Origin: Polyangiaceae bacterium
GTDB taxonomy: Bacteria > Myxococcota_A > Polyangia > Polyangiales > Polyangiaceae
Length of the DNA stretch: 64,000 nucleotides
Assembly: GCA_015075635.1 (NCBI GenBank)
Contig: JABTUA010000003.1
Coordinates: forward strand, 744,001-808,000
Reading direction: 5' to 3'
Shown: one piece after another, positions 30,937 to 40,290 of the stretch
How positions within the stretch are numbered: the first letter of the stretch is position 1
Layout: each line of letters starts with the position of its first letter
Translations under genes and position numbers: made by a program
The notes under the pieces: generated by a model
Databases searched by the model: none
What the model saw: only the letters and a program-made list of their open reading frames with translations
What the model was told of the DNA's origin: nothing

Positions 30937-32769
30937 TCACTTGACCTCGGGCGGCGGAGGCGCGACCGAGGTCACCGTGGTGAACGACCCGGTGTGCGCG
31001 CCAGCGTCGACGCGTTGGCCCGGCAGGAACGCCGCGGGGTAGGTCGTCAGCGTCCCGTCGTTGCTCACCGAGACCGCGCTCACGTAGAGGTGCGCGATGG
31101 GGCGCCCGTTGGTCGGCTGCGAGCCGGCATGCCGGGCTTCCCAGAGATCGGCGGGTCCACGGCGGCTGTTGAAGAGCAGGAAGTAGTACGTGCCTTCGGG
31201 CGTGACGATGGCGCTGTCGCCGAAGCGAGGCCACGAGTTGGTGAGCCCGAGGCCGTGGAACACCGGGGCGCTCTGGTCGGCGCTGCCCGGCGCCGCGTTG
31301 GCGCTGATGGCCACGGCCGGCTTGCTGCCGTCGGCGGGCATCACCCAGATGCTGGCCGTCTCCTCGTCGTAGCCGCCGCGACCAGGAGCGCTCTTCATGA
31401 ACGCGAGCAGCTTGCCGTCGCGAGACCAGTGCGGGAACGTTTCGTTCTCGGGAGTCGAGCTGGCCGACGGCACCGGCTCGGGCGTGCCGAACACGGCCTT
31501 CTGACCCTTCTCGAGCGTGACGGAGATCTGCCAGAGGTCCGCGTTCCCGCCGGCGTTCCAGCCGGTCGGCGCGTGGTAGCCGTCGATCATGCTGTCGCTG
31601 GCGACGTACGCGATGCGCTGACCGTCCGGCGACAGCGCGGGCGTCGCGACCAGCATTTCTTCGATGTCCTTGGGGGAGTTGCCGGTCGCCGGCGGCCCGA
31701 TGCCGAGCGTGGCCTCGGGCGCGTCGACCTGAAGCACTGCCAGCCTACCGGCGGTCGCGCTGCCCGGGCCGGTCACCGCCGCCACGAAGCGGCCGCTCTG
31801 GTCGCTCCACTTGTCGCGAGCCGTGGTGGGGACCATCAGGCTCTGGGAGCCGAGCAATGACAGCGCGCTCGGCGTCACGACCGGGGAGGGCGCTCCGGCG
31901 GGCGCCCCGGCCTTGGGCCGCACGACCTCGAGCTTCCAGCTCCCGATCGAGGTTTGCAGGATGAAGTCCTGACCGTCTGGGCTGGTGGCGTGACAGCCGA
32001 AGCACTCGCCTTGATTGCGCTTCACCAGGGTCTGAGGCTTCGCGCCCACGGCCAGTCGCTGAAGGGAGAACTCGGCGTCCGACGCCTCGTCCGTGATCTG
32101 CCAGTAGGTGACGTCCGGCGCCTGCGTGTTTCGGAGCAAGCGCAGCGTCCCGCTGGTGGCGCCGTTCGGAGCGCTCGCCCCGGCGGAAGCGTAGACGATG
32201 TTCCAATGAACCTCGAGCGTCGTCCCAGCCGGTCCGGCGCACTTTGCCGCATCCCAGAGCGCGGTAGGTGCGTGGATGGTCCACCACGAGCCACTCACCG
32301 CGCTGTCAGCATGGGCCTGCTCCGCCGGCTCGGGCTTCCGCGTGATCCGCGCGGTCTGGTTGCCGACGGTGAGCTCGAGCCGCGCGAGGGCGGGCAGCTC
32401 GTCGGTGTGGACCAGGAATGTGGGCGTCGGCCAACCCTCGGGCAGGAGCGCGCCGGAGGGTGGGTCGAACACGAACGGGGCGGCCGCGCCGTGAGGGTGG
32501 TCGAAGATCGCGGAGTCGCTCGAGGACAGGCCGCTCTCCAGGAAGCCGGCCGCGAAGGTCGCAGTGCAGGTCGCCGCTCCGCCGCCGACTCCGCCCGCAC
32601 CGCCGAGACCGCCGATGCTGCCGACCCCGCCGGTTCCGCCAGCGCCGGCTGCGCCGCCGCTCGGGCCTTCGCCCACGCTCAGCGTGTCGGCGCTTTCGGC
32701 GCAGGCCGCCAGGCCCGCTGCACCCATCGCGATCACCAGCGAAACCCACGAGCTTGTCATCGAGTTCAT
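30937..32769 (-). CDS. PD40 beta-propeller lipoprotein with a CxxCH haem motif
   Basis: 610 residues. A lipoprotein signal (AAGLAACAES) and Gly-rich linker precede a beta-rich body. GECFGCHATSPDG (about residues 254-266) contains one CxxCH c-type haem motif. The second half has WD40-like PD40 units, such as TPALSPDGQRIAYVASD and FPHWSRDGKLLAFMKS, as in TolB-type propellers. The pairing suggests a surface haem protein with a propeller scaffold, but one isolated CxxCH can be structural. No cytochrome-maturation genes are nearby. It is convergent with the SDR gene, 10 bp away. ATG 32769 gives an acceptable signal peptide; ATG 32760 is also possible. Confidence 0.78.
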   Translation of the reverse strand: MNSMTSSWVSLVIAMGAAGLAACAESADTLSVGEGPSGGAAGAGGTGGVGSIGGLGGAGGVGGGAATCTATFAAGFLESGLSSSDSAIFDHPHGAAAPFVFDPPSGALLPEGWPTPTFLVHTDELPALARLELTVGNQTARITRKPEPAEQAHADSAVSGSWWTIHAPTALWDAAKCAGPAGTTLEVHWNIVYASAGASAPNGATSGTLRLLRNTQAPDVTYWQITDEASDAEFSLQRLAVGAKPQTLVKRNQGECFGCHATSPDGQDFILQTSIGSWKLEVVRPKAGAPAGAPSPVVTPSALSLLGSQSLMVPTTARDKWSDQSGRFVAAVTGPGSATAGRLAVLQVDAPEATLGIGPPATGNSPKDIEEMLVATPALSPDGQRIAYVASDSMIDGYHAPTGWNAGGNADLWQISVTLEKGQKAVFGTPEPVPSASSTPENETFPHWSRDGKLLAFMKSAPGRGGYDEETASIWVMPADGSKPAVAISANAAPGSADQSAPVFHGLGLTNSWPRFGDSAIVTPEGTYYFLLFNSRRGPADLWEARHAGSQPTNGRPIAHLYVSAVSVSNDGTLTTYPAAFLPGQRVDAGAHTGSFTTVTSVAPPPPEVK

Positions 32770-32890
32770 GTTGCCTCCGTCTCACGACTGCTCAGAGCAG
32801 GCGGCGTGCCAGGCGGAAGGCACGAAGATCTGCGCGGGAGGCTGTGCGCGCTCGCGGCCTCGAGGCCGCTGCTTGCGAAGTCGAAGCCGC

Positions 32891-34243
32891 TCAGCGCAGG
32901 CCGAGCTTGCTCAGCAGGCGACCGAAGTAGGTGCGGTCGAGGCCCGCCAGACGAGCGGCCAGGGTCTGGTTGCCGCCAGTGTGCGCGAGCATGGCCTCCA
33001 CGTACTTGCGAGAGAAGCGATCGACGAGCTCGTCCTTCTGCTCGGCGTACGGCCGGTGCACGTCCACGGCTTCCTCCAGCGCGAGATCCACCAGCGCACC
33101 GCGCGGGCGCGTGGCCTCGGGCAGGACGCCCAGCGCCGCGTAGGCCTGGACCGCGTTGCGGAGCTCACGGGCGTTGCCTGGCCAGGGGCGAGCCTTCAGC
33201 TGCTCGAGGATCGCCGGCGGCAGCTCCTCGGCTCCCAGCTGGGCGGCGAATCCCTGCGCGAGCAGGGCGATGTCCTCGGGCCGCGCGCGCAGCGGCGGCA
33301 CCGTGATGCGGACCACGGCAAGCCGGTAGAAGAGATCCTCGCGGAAACGCCCGGTTCGCACCTCTTCGCCCAGGTCTCGGTTGGTGGCGGCGAGCACGCG
33401 CACCCGTACGGTCTCGACACGATCGGCGCCGACCGGGCGCACCTCGCCGGTCTCCAGGGCACGCAGCAACATCGGCTGGACCTCGACGGGCAGCTCGCCG
33501 ATCTCGTCCAAGAACAGCGTGCCGCCGTCCGCCGACTGGAAGGCGCCGCGGCGGCTCTCGGTGGCTCCGGTGAACGCGCCCTTCTTGTGGCCGAACAGCT
33601 CGCTGGCGACCAGGTCGCGGGGGATGGCGCCGCAGTTCAGCACCACCAGCGGGCCATGGTCGACTCGGGAGCCGGCATGAACCGCCCGCGCGATCACCTC
33701 CTTGCCCACCCCCGACTCGCCCTCGATGAGCACGGTCGTGAGCGAACCTTCGAGCCGGGTCAGGACTGCGAAGAGTCGGCGCATGCTGGCCGAGATGCCG
33801 TGGACGCCGCGGTACTCGCTGCCTTCGTAGTCTCCTCCGGCCAAGAGCGCGTCGGTGTCCGGCAAGAGCGCCACCGTCGCGCTCCCCAGCTTGATCTGCG
33901 CGCCCAGGCTCAGCGTGGCCCGCTCGATGCGCTGGCCCAGGTAGAACACGCCATTGCGACTGCCGAGGTCGCGGATCGCGACTCCCTCCGGGACCAGCTC
34001 CAGCTCCGCGTGGGCGCGGGAGACCGTCGGCGCGTTGATCAGCACGTCGGAGCCCGCGCCCGAGCCGATGCGGCAGTGACCCGCCGACAGCACGTAGCGC
34101 GCCGGCTTGGCCGGAGCGTCCAGCACCTGCACCACGACACCCACCGGCGCGCGCGGTCGCGGCGGACCGTCCGCGTGCAGCGTGACGGTGGACGTCTCTT
34201 GCGACACCGGCTCGACTATACCTGCGGCGAAGCGGGGCTGCAT
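32891..34243 (-). CDS. FHA-domain sigma-54-dependent transcriptional activator
   Basis: 450 residues in three parts. An FHA domain spans about residues 50-115 ([30 protein letters not shown]), which binds phospho-threonine. A sigma-54 AAA+ domain follows, with Walker A GESGVGKE near 173, the sigma-54 contact loop GAFTGA near 220, and Walker [13 protein letters not shown]. The C-terminus is a Fis-type helix-turn-helix ([21 protein letters not shown], shown in part as [14 protein letters not shown]). It should activate sigma-54 promoters in response to Ser/Thr kinase signalling, a hallmark of myxobacteria. GTG 34207 is a plausible alternative start, preceded by TATAGT. Divergent from a small lipoprotein gene, 17 bp away. 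Confidence 0.93.
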   Translation of the reverse strand: MQPRFAAGIVEPVSQETSTVTLHADGPPRPRAPVGVVVQVLDAPAKPARYVLSAGHCRIGSGAGSDVLINAPTVSRAHAELELVPEGVAIRDLGSRNGVFYLGQRIERATLSLGAQIKLGSATVALLPDTDALLAGGDYEGSEYRGVHGISASMRRLFAVLTRLEGSLTTVLIEGESGVGKEVIARAVHAGSRVDHGPLVVLNCGAIPRDLVASELFGHKKGAFTGATESRRGAFQSADGGTLFLDEIGELPVEVQPMLLRALETGEVRPVGADRVETVRVRVLAATNRDLGEEVRTGRFREDLFYRLAVVRITVPPLRARPEDIALLAQGFAAQLGAEELPPAILEQLKARPWPGNARELRNAVQAYAALGVLPEATRPRGALVDLALEEAVDVHRPYAEQKDELVDRFSRKYVEAMLAHTGGNQTLAARLAGLDRTYFGRLLSKLGLR

Positions 34244-34260
34244 CGGCTATCCTCCCGAGC

Positions 34261-34776
34261 GTGCGTTGGGAGTGGATCGTCCTCTTGTGGATTCCGGGTT
34301 GCTCCCTGGACTGGTCGCGCTCGGAGCCGGGCGACGCGGGCAGCAGCGGAGCAGCGGGCGGCAGCGGTGGTAGCGTGGGTGGGGCGGGAGCGGGCGGCAG
34401 CGCCGCCAGCACCACCGGCGGGTCGGGCGGCGCTCCCGGGGGTGGCAGCGGTGGCGTTCCCGGTGGTGGCAGCGGTGGCGCTCCCGGTGGTGGCAGCGGC
34501 GGGGCGGGTGGCGTCGCCTGCGACACCGCGGCGTGCGTGGGGCTCGAGTGCGGTGCGGCTCATCCGTGCGGCGACATCACCCAGACGTGCTGCATGGAGC
34601 CGAAGAACTGCGCTGAGCCCGCCAGCGCGAGGGTCGTCAAGAAGTACTGCGTGCCGTCGGGCTGCTGGGACGGGACCTGGCTGCACTGCGGCGACGCGGT
34701 TTGTGGCGACCAGTGCGCGTCGTACGGCCTGACCTGCTGCAAGCCCGACGCCGTCTGCAAGCCGAGCTGCACGTGA
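34261..34776 (+). CDS. Small Gly-rich, Cys-rich lipoprotein
   Basis: 171 residues from GTG 34261. Signal IVLLWIPGCSLD (lipobox PGC is weak). A ~65-residue Gly/Ser/Ala linker with repeated GGGSGG(V/A)P units precedes a C-terminal domain with about 14 cysteines (CVGLECGAAHPCGDITQTCC; CGDQCASYGLTCC). I do not recognise a named fold. It starts 17 bp from the divergent FHA/sigma-54 regulator and has TATCCT about 10 bp before the start, consistent with a near-leaderless transcript. It may be a target of that regulator. Confidence 0.68.
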   Translation: MRWEWIVLLWIPGCSLDWSRSEPGDAGSSGAAGGSGGSVGGAGAGGSAASTTGGSGGAPGGGSGGVPGGGSGGAPGGGSGGAGGVACDTAACVGLECGAAHPCGDITQTCCMEPKNCAEPASARVVKKYCVPSGCWDGTWLHCGDAVCGDQCASYGLTCCKPDAVCKPSCT

Positions 34777-34820
34777 GCCGGCGCGGCGACCACTCGGTGT
34801 GATCGCCGCGCCGCAGTCCC

Positions 34821-35546
34821 TCACTTCGCCTCGCCGGTCGAAGGCGCCGGCACGTAGCTGCAGGCTCCCATCAGGCCGTCGATGTCGGCGCCCTGCACGC
34901 AGTCGATGCTCAGGCCCTTCGGGCTCGGGCACGCCGGCACGGGGAGCGGGCACTTCTGGGCGTACGCCTTGTAGAGGTCCAGGTAGGCGATGGTGGCCTT
35001 GGAAGAGCCCGAAGCGACCGGCACCGGGCAGCCCATGGTCGTGGGGACCACCGTGCCGTCGCAGACGATCGCGCCCGCGGAGGCGATGTTGCAGCTCCGC
35101 GCCTCGGCCAGGAGCGTGGCGAGCTCCTGCGCCGTCTCCCCGCACCAGTCCGGGACGACGCACCAGCCGAACGCCTCCTTGCACGCCTCGGCGCTCTTGA
35201 AGAGCGAGCCGCAGTCCGGACCGAAGCACTGGCAGCCGTGAAGCTCGGTGCAGGTCGAGCCGTTCCAGGTGTACCCGAGCAGGGTCTTGCAGCTCTCGTC
35301 CGACTTCACGGCCTGAGCGTCGCAGGGGTTCGACACGGGAGGCGGCGGCTTGCAGTTGGTGTCCGCGGGGTCACAGGGCGGAACCGTGGGGTCCTCGCCG
35401 GCGCAGTTGGTGTCCGCGGGATCGCACTTCGCTGCCGGGTCGACCTTGTACGCCTGGCGCAGGCTCGACCCGCCATCGTCGGCGGAGCAGGCGGTCAGGG
35501 ACACGAACGCGATACACACGGCGCTGAACGAGACGAGGCGGGTCAT
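34821..35546 (-). CDS. Cys-rich lipoprotein of unknown function
   Basis: 241 residues from ATG 35546, which has AAGGAGAAC as ribosome site. Lipobox FVSLTACSAD. Two short repeats of the CDPADTNC type (KCDPADTNCAGED, PCDPADTNCKPP) precede a Cys-rich domain with LLGYTWNGSTCTELHGCQCF and AFGWCVVPDWCG. The fold is not recognisable; the CDPADTNC repeats could bind a metal. It lies between the FHA/sigma-54 locus and the kinase operon, with its own promoter likely in the 133 bp upstream. Confidence 0.68.
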   Translation of the reverse strand: MTRLVSFSAVCIAFVSLTACSADDGGSSLRQAYKVDPAAKCDPADTNCAGEDPTVPPCDPADTNCKPPPPVSNPCDAQAVKSDESCKTLLGYTWNGSTCTELHGCQCFGPDCGSLFKSAEACKEAFGWCVVPDWCGETAQELATLLAEARSCNIASAGAIVCDGTVVPTTMGCPVPVASGSSKATIAYLDLYKAYAQKCPLPVPACPSPKGLSIDCVQGADIDGLMGACSYVPAPSTGEAK

Positions 35547-35679
35547 GGTGGTTCTCCTTTTCGGGTGGCGAACCGGACATGAGCAACGTCGGTGCCAACG
35601 CAAAACGCCGTTGTTTTCCTGCGTCGTCGTGCTGCCGAGCGGCCTTGGCGCCGACGGCAGCGGCCTCGAAGCCGCTACC

Positions 35680-37287
35680 TCACTTGCTGTAGGGGTTGTC
35701 CGGAGGCGACCAACCCGCGACCGGCGGCTTCGATGGCGTCGAGGGAGCGGGCTTCGGTTTCTCGTTCACCGGCGCAGGGGGCGCGGGCGGTCGTGGCCCG
35801 GGCGGCGGCGGTGCGCTGACGACGAGTGAGGGCGCGCTGCTCGCCGCGGGTGCGGGCGCGCTGCTCGCCGCGGGTGCGGGCGCACTGCTGGCGACTGCTT
35901 CGGGCGCGGTCTCGGCGACCGTTGCGGGCGCGCTGCTCGCCGCGGGTGCGGGCGCGCTGGCGCTCGGCGCGGCTGGCTCGCTGGCGGCCGTCGCTGCCGC
36001 CGGCTCGGGCGTGCTCGAGCTCGAGCCCAGCACCGCCAGCGCCGTAGCCAGCCCCGCGGCGCCGAGGCCACCCAGGACCCAAGGGAGACGAGAGCGCGCC
36101 GGGGCAGCGGCCGGGGAGTGCGCGAAGCTCGGCTGGGTCGCCTCTGCGGGCGAGCCGACGGGCAACGTGTCGGGGACCGCGGAGACCTGGCCCAGCGGCG
36201 TCGGTGGCGGCTCGACCTCGTCGAGCTCCGCGCGCAAGAGAGTCGTCGTCTCCTTGCTGAGCGTCGCGGTCTCCGCAGTCTGGGGCTCGGGCATGCTCGC
36301 GGTGACCTCGTCGTGCGCTTCGACGCGCTCGCCCTTGGTGCACGACCGGATGAGTGCCTGGCGCTCGGCGAGCTCCGGCCCCAGGCAGTCCTTGAGGAAC
36401 GCGGCGACGTCCGCGTGCGAGCACGAGAGCCCCGCGCGGCGCGCGGCCTGCTCCAGATCCGCCGCGAATTCTCCAGCCGAAGGATAGCGGCGGGTTCGAT
36501 CTCGCTCCAGCGAACGCGCGGTGGGGGCGTCGAACCAGACCCCGAGGCTGGGCCGAAGCTCCGACACCAGGGGCACCGCCTGGGTGCGGATCAGCGAGAG
36601 CGTCTCCACGTCCGTCTTGCCGCGGAAGAGCTTCTTCCCCGCGAGCTGCTCCCAGAGCACCACGCCCATCCCGAACACGTCGCTGCGCGCGTCGAGGATC
36701 TGGTCGGCGACGTATTCGGGCGCCATGTAGCTGAGCTTGCCCTTGAGGACCCCCGTCGCCGTCGCGTTGACGTTGTGATGCAGCACCTTCGCGATGCCGA
36801 AGTCTGCGATGCGCGCCACGCCATCGGTGCCGATCAAGATGTTGTGGGGCGATACGTCGCGATGGACGACGCCGAGGGGCTTGCCGTTCTCGTCGGTCAG
36901 CTCGTGGGCCGCGTGCAGGCCAGCGCAAGCGTCCAGGATCACGCGAACGGCGATGGCCGCGGGAACGGGCTGCCCGTTCTTGCGCGCCTCTTGCGTCAGG
37001 TGCGAGAGCGACGAGCCGTCCACGTAGTCCATGGCCAGGAGCAGCTCTCCGTCCCGCTCCTCGACGTCGAGCACGCTCACCACGTTGGTGTGGTGGATGC
37101 GGCTCGCGAGCAACGCCTCGGCGACCAGCATGGCCCTGAAGCCGGGTTGCTGGATCAGGTGCGGGTGCGCGCGCTTGATCGCCACCAGGCGCCAGAACCC
37201 AGCGGCGCCGCGCACGCGACCGACGTACACCGTCGCCATTCCGCCGGAGGCGATCTTGGCCAGGAGCTCGTAGCGTGACTCGACCAC
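35680..37287 (-). CDS. Membrane-anchored Ser/Thr kinase (HRDVSPxN type)
   Basis: 535 residues from GTG 37287, which shares one base with the TAG of the upstream gene. Kinase domain about residues 5-270: glycine loop IASGGMATVY (11-20), VAIKRAHP for the lysine, HRDVSPHNIL near 148, DFGIAK and APE. The HRDVSPxN loop lacks the usual Lys two residues after Asp; this is a common variant in myxobacterial kinases. A 130-residue linker, a membrane helix near 400-420 (PWVLGGLGAAGLATALAVLG) and a long Ala/Pro/Ser tail follow. Coupled to the TPR-like gene upstream, so the two probably act together at the envelope. Confidence 0.9.
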   Translation of the reverse strand: MVESRYELLAKIASGGMATVYVGRVRGAAGFWRLVAIKRAHPHLIQQPGFRAMLVAEALLASRIHHTNVVSVLDVEERDGELLLAMDYVDGSSLSHLTQEARKNGQPVPAAIAVRVILDACAGLHAAHELTDENGKPLGVVHRDVSPHNILIGTDGVARIADFGIAKVLHHNVNATATGVLKGKLSYMAPEYVADQILDARSDVFGMGVVLWEQLAGKKLFRGKTDVETLSLIRTQAVPLVSELRPSLGVWFDAPTARSLERDRTRRYPSAGEFAADLEQAARRAGLSCSHADVAAFLKDCLGPELAERQALIRSCTKGERVEAHDEVTASMPEPQTAETATLSKETTTLLRAELDEVEPPPTPLGQVSAVPDTLPVGSPAEATQPSFAHSPAAAPARSRLPWVLGGLGAAGLATALAVLGSSSSTPEPAAATAASEPAAPSASAPAPAASSAPATVAETAPEAVASSAPAPAASSAPAPAASSAPSLVVSAPPPPGPRPPAPPAPVNEKPKPAPSTPSKPPVAGWSPPDNPYSK

Positions 37288-38258
37288 TAGAAGCCCACAC
37301 CCACGCTGGCGGTGGCGCCGCTCGGAATTGGCGTGACGGCGACGTTCGCGCCTTCGGAGCGCCAGCGTACGGCGAACAGACCCACGCCGGCGGTGACCAA
37401 CGCCGCGATGCCGGTGGCGGCGAAGAGCACGTTGGTCCGCGTCTGGGCCGACTTGCCGTCCCTCTCGAGCTCGGCGTCGGTGCGCCCGCCGGACACGAAG
37501 TCGTCGTGCTTGGCGCGAGTGTCCAGCCCCGACCAGGTGCTCGCCGCCCCGAGCGCGACGCTCGCCCCGACGCCGACCCAGAACCACGTGGGCGAGAGCC
37601 CGCGCGACGCTTCGGCTGGCGGGGCCGGCGCGGCCGGCGGGGCCCCTGCCGGCTCGACGGGCGCAGCCGCGGGCGCCTCGGGCGGCGTGGTCGACGGTGC
37701 TGCGGGTGGCGAAGCAGGCTCGGCGCAGGTCGCGTCGACCTCGAGCTTCGCTCCGGCCGTCACCGTGACCGTGCGAGTCTCTCGTCCCGAAGGGCAATCC
37801 CACGAGACGTGATGCTCGCCCAGCGAGACCACGCCGGCCTCGGGCCAAGGGGCCGAGTCGAGCTCGGCGGCGCAGCTGCTCGTGCCGGAGCACTTCACCC
37901 TCACGCTGCCTACGCTGGCGCCGAACTTCGAGCGGGCCTTCGCGGCGAGGGTGGAGACTTCGCCGCTGGTCCCTGCGCGCTCCGCGCGGGCGGCGAGCAG
38001 CATGGAGAGCACGGGCAGCCCGGCGTCGGCCGCCGCGCGCAGCGCGGAGCCCAGGGCCAGGTCGCTGGCCTCGAGCTCGTCCGCGCGCGCGAACCAGAAC
38101 GCTGCCGCCTCTTTGTCGCCGGCCTTCCAGGCAGAAGTAGCTCGCTGATACGCTTCCCTGGGGCTCGAGATGCTCGCCAGGTCCGCCGGCGGCGCCGCCA
38201 TCGCAGCGGGCGCGCCGAAGAGGCATGCCGTCAGAGCGAGGAGTCGGAGTCGCTGCAC
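37287..38258 (-). CDS. Exported TPR/PEGA-like protein coupled to a kinase
   Basis: 323 residues from GTG 38258. A Sec signal peptide (LRLLALTACLFGAPAAMA) is followed by a helical repeat region (SPREAYQRATSAWKAGDKEA). A Cys-containing beta region follows (about 120-190; VKCSGTSSCAAELD, VSWDCPSGRE), then a Pro/Ala linker and two membrane helices (FWVGVGASVALGAASTW; NVLFAATGIAALVTAGVGLF). It resembles the protein at 17961-18956 in plan. Its stop overlaps the kinase start (TAGTG), indicating coupled translation; it may be the sensor or substrate of that kinase. Confidence 0.7.
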   Translation of the reverse strand: MQRLRLLALTACLFGAPAAMAAPPADLASISSPREAYQRATSAWKAGDKEAAAFWFARADELEASDLALGSALRAAADAGLPVLSMLLAARAERAGTSGEVSTLAAKARSKFGASVGSVRVKCSGTSSCAAELDSAPWPEAGVVSLGEHHVSWDCPSGRETRTVTVTAGAKLEVDATCAEPASPPAAPSTTPPEAPAAAPVEPAGAPPAAPAPPAEASRGLSPTWFWVGVGASVALGAASTWSGLDTRAKHDDFVSGGRTDAELERDGKSAQTRTNVLFAATGIAALVTAGVGLFAVRWRSEGANVAVTPIPSGATASVGVGF

Positions 38259-38317
38259 TGCCCGGCTAGGGTATCTTGCGGGCAAAGGCGCTGCAAACTC
38301 GGCAGCGATCGCTGTGC

Positions 38318-39016
38318 TCACCTGTACGGCCTGCTCTCGAACGCCGCGTCGGAGTACGAAATCGCGGCCCGCAACGCCTCGGCGATTGCACGCGCGTCCG
38401 AGACCAGGCCGTCGCGAGAGAGCTCGTGCGCGCCGTGGGAGGCACGAGCCTGGAAGCCCAGTGAGCGGAGGGTGCCGGGGAGGGGAGTCGGCCGCGGGGC
38501 ACCTTGGGCGTCGAACAGGATGCGGGTCTCGAGCCGTGTGCCCTCGATCACGATGCGCGCCTCCACTCGCGACCCACGTTCCGCGTGGGACAGCCTGAGC
38601 GCGCTCTCGTCGAAGCGCGCGCCGAGCGCCAGCGCCGCTTCGCGCCACGCGGCGATCAGCGTGCGGAGCCAGGCGCCCGAGCGCGCCGCCGAGAGCGCAG
38701 AGAGCTGCCGGCCCAGGCGTTCGAGGGCCGCTTCGATCCGAGCCGTTTCGCACTCCGAGTCGGGCGACGAGAGCTCGAAGCAAGCGTCCGAGAGGCGCGC
38801 GCACCAGCTGTCCGGGACGGTCGCGAGCGCGGTGTAGACGACGCGAAAGGTCATCCGCGCCAGGTGCTCGTTGGGCGTCGAGGGCGCGATGTGGCGACCG
38901 AACGCGATCATCGCCGCCGCCTCACGCGCGACCTCGAGCTCGGAGAAGCCGAGCCAGAGCGGTGGATCGATGCCGACTCGCAGCGACGTGCCCGCCCCAG
39001 AACGCGCGACATCCAT
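38318..39016 (-). CDS. Unknown protein downstream of the radical SAM gene
   Basis: 232 residues from ATG 39016; no family recognised. The sequence is mainly helical and Ala/Arg/Leu-rich, with three cysteines close together (WCARLSDACFELSSPDSECE). It has no signal peptide and no membrane helix. It lies 70 bp downstream of the radical SAM/SPASM gene on the same strand, so it may be part of that transcript. A perfect 7-bp-arm hairpin sits between them and could terminate or attenuate transcription. A role in peptide recognition or in protecting the modified product is possible but purely positional. Confidence 0.55.
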   Translation of the reverse strand: MDVARSGAGTSLRVGIDPPLWLGFSELEVAREAAAMIAFGRHIAPSTPNEHLARMTFRVVYTALATVPDSWCARLSDACFELSSPDSECETARIEAALERLGRQLSALSAARSGAWLRTLIAAWREAALALGARFDESALRLSHAERGSRVEARIVIEGTRLETRILFDAQGAPRPTPLPGTLRSLGFQARASHGAHELSRDGLVSDARAIAEALRAAISYSDAAFESRPYR

Positions 39017-39026
39017 GTGCCGACAT

Positions 39027-39047
39027 CCTGGCGTGATCGTCGCCAGG
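39027..39047 (-). promoter_or_regulatory. Hairpin between radical SAM gene and downstream gene
   Basis: CCTGGCG, seven bases, CGCCAGG: a perfect inverted repeat ending 10 bp before the start of the downstream gene. There is no T tract on the minus strand, so it is not a classical terminator. An operator or attenuator is possible. Confidence 0.35.
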
Positions 39048-39086
39048 GTGCCACGCGTCGGCCGTGCGCCTGCCCGCCACCCCAAT

Positions 39087-40193
39087 CTAGACCACCGGCA
39101 ACCGCACCGGCTTTGCGCCTTCCTTCTCGCGGAGCTGGCGCCAGTAACAGTGCTGGTTGTCCTTCGACAGCTTGTTCTGCGAGAAGCTGGTCCAGGTGCA
39201 TCCTCCGCGACACACCTCGGCGTAGTCGCAGGTCCGGCAGAAGCCGCCGAGCTGCTCCAGCGAGAACTCGCGGTTGTAGGCGAAGCCGCCCTCGCGAAGC
39301 CAGATGTCCCTGAGCGACGTGCTCCTGACGTTCCCCTCCACGAACACGTCTTCCCCGTTCGCCGCCGAGGGCAGCGAGAGGCAACCCTTGATGTTGCCGT
39401 TGCTCTCGATGCCGATGATCGAGCAGCCCGCAGGGCAGCCGGTCCAGAACGGGATGGAGTCCTTCGGGTCGCGCAGGCGCTCCTCGGGCTCGCCGTAGTA
39501 TCCGACGTCGTGCCCGGGGTAGACGCGCGGCTGCTTGCCGTCGCGGCACATCGCGGCGATGCGCGGCACCAGATCGAGCATGTCTTCCGGCAAGAGCGCC
39601 AGCTCGCGGTGGTCGCCCAGATTCCCGGTCGGCGTGCCGAGCTGGATCTGCCAGCGCTCGACGCCGTGCTCGGCGAGCAGCTCGCGGAGCGCCTCGAGCT
39701 CACCCTTGTTCTTGTCGTAGACGGTGGTCACCGCGCTGACGACGAGCCCGTGCTTCTTCGCGACGGCGAACGCCCCGAGCACCTTGCCGAACAGGCCCTT
39801 CGAGTGACGCAGGTAGTCATGGCTCGCTTCGAAGCCGTCCAGGCTGAAGGCGACGCTCTCGAGACCCACGACCTTCGCGGTGTGCGCGGTCTGGTCGGTC
39901 CACTCGAGCCCGTTCGAGATCATGCCCACCTTGATGCCGTGCTCCACCAGGCGCTGGGCGAGCAAGGGCCAGTCTCGGCGCAGGAGCGGCTCGCCACCAC
40001 CCAGCGTCACGAAGCGGCAGCCGAGCTCGGCGAGCTCGTCGGCGAGCTTCAGCAGCTCGGCGAGCGACAGCTCGTCGGGTCGCGGCTTGCCGGCGCGCGA
40101 GCCGCAGTGCAGGCAGCTCAGGTTGCAGCGGAGCGAGAGCTCCCAAACCGCGACCCTGGGAACGAATCCGTACTTCCTGAGCAGCTTGATCAT
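39087..40193 (-). CDS. Radical SAM/SPASM-domain protein, putative peptide or protein maturase
   Basis: 368 residues from ATG 40193, which has a strong GGAGG 5 bp upstream. The radical SAM cluster motif is CNLSCLHC (Cys23, 27, 30), followed by FVTLGGGEPLLRRDW, which contributes to S-adenosylmethionine binding. The C-terminal SPASM region has eight cysteines (253, 257, 271, 319, 322, 328, 332, 349; for example CPAGC, CRTCDYAEVCRGGC), enough for two auxiliary Fe-S clusters. SPASM enzymes modify peptides or proteins by radical C-C, C-S or C-H chemistry. The divergent neighbour, 170 bp away, has five YG(I/M)P motifs and is the likely substrate. An anaerobic-sulfatase or PQQ-type role lacks contextual support. 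Confidence 0.92.
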   Translation of the reverse strand: MIKLLRKYGFVPRVAVWELSLRCNLSCLHCGSRAGKPRPDELSLAELLKLADELAELGCRFVTLGGGEPLLRRDWPLLAQRLVEHGIKVGMISNGLEWTDQTAHTAKVVGLESVAFSLDGFEASHDYLRHSKGLFGKVLGAFAVAKKHGLVVSAVTTVYDKNKGELEALRELLAEHGVERWQIQLGTPTGNLGDHRELALLPEDMLDLVPRIAAMCRDGKQPRVYPGHDVGYYGEPEERLRDPKDSIPFWTGCPAGCSIIGIESNGNIKGCLSLPSAANGEDVFVEGNVRSTSLRDIWLREGGFAYNREFSLEQLGGFCRTCDYAEVCRGGCTWTSFSQNKLSKDNQHCYWRQLREKEGAKPVRLPVV

Positions 40194-40271
40194 GCTCGCC
40201 TCCGGAACACGACAGACCCGAGCGAACGATACGCCTCGACCCTGGTGTGTCCAGGCGGCGCAGTCCGCGTC

Positions 40272-40290
40272 GTGCGCAAACGCTGCGCAC
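40272..40290. promoter_or_regulatory. Inverted repeat in the divergent promoter region
   Basis: GTGCGCA, five bases (AACGC), TGCGCAC: perfect 7-bp arms, roughly midway between the radical SAM start (40193) and the YGIP-repeat start (40364). A second small dyad (CTCGA, CGAAA, TCGAG; 40343-40357) overlaps the ribosome site of the YGIP gene. Either may serve as an operator for coordinated expression. Confidence 0.35.
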
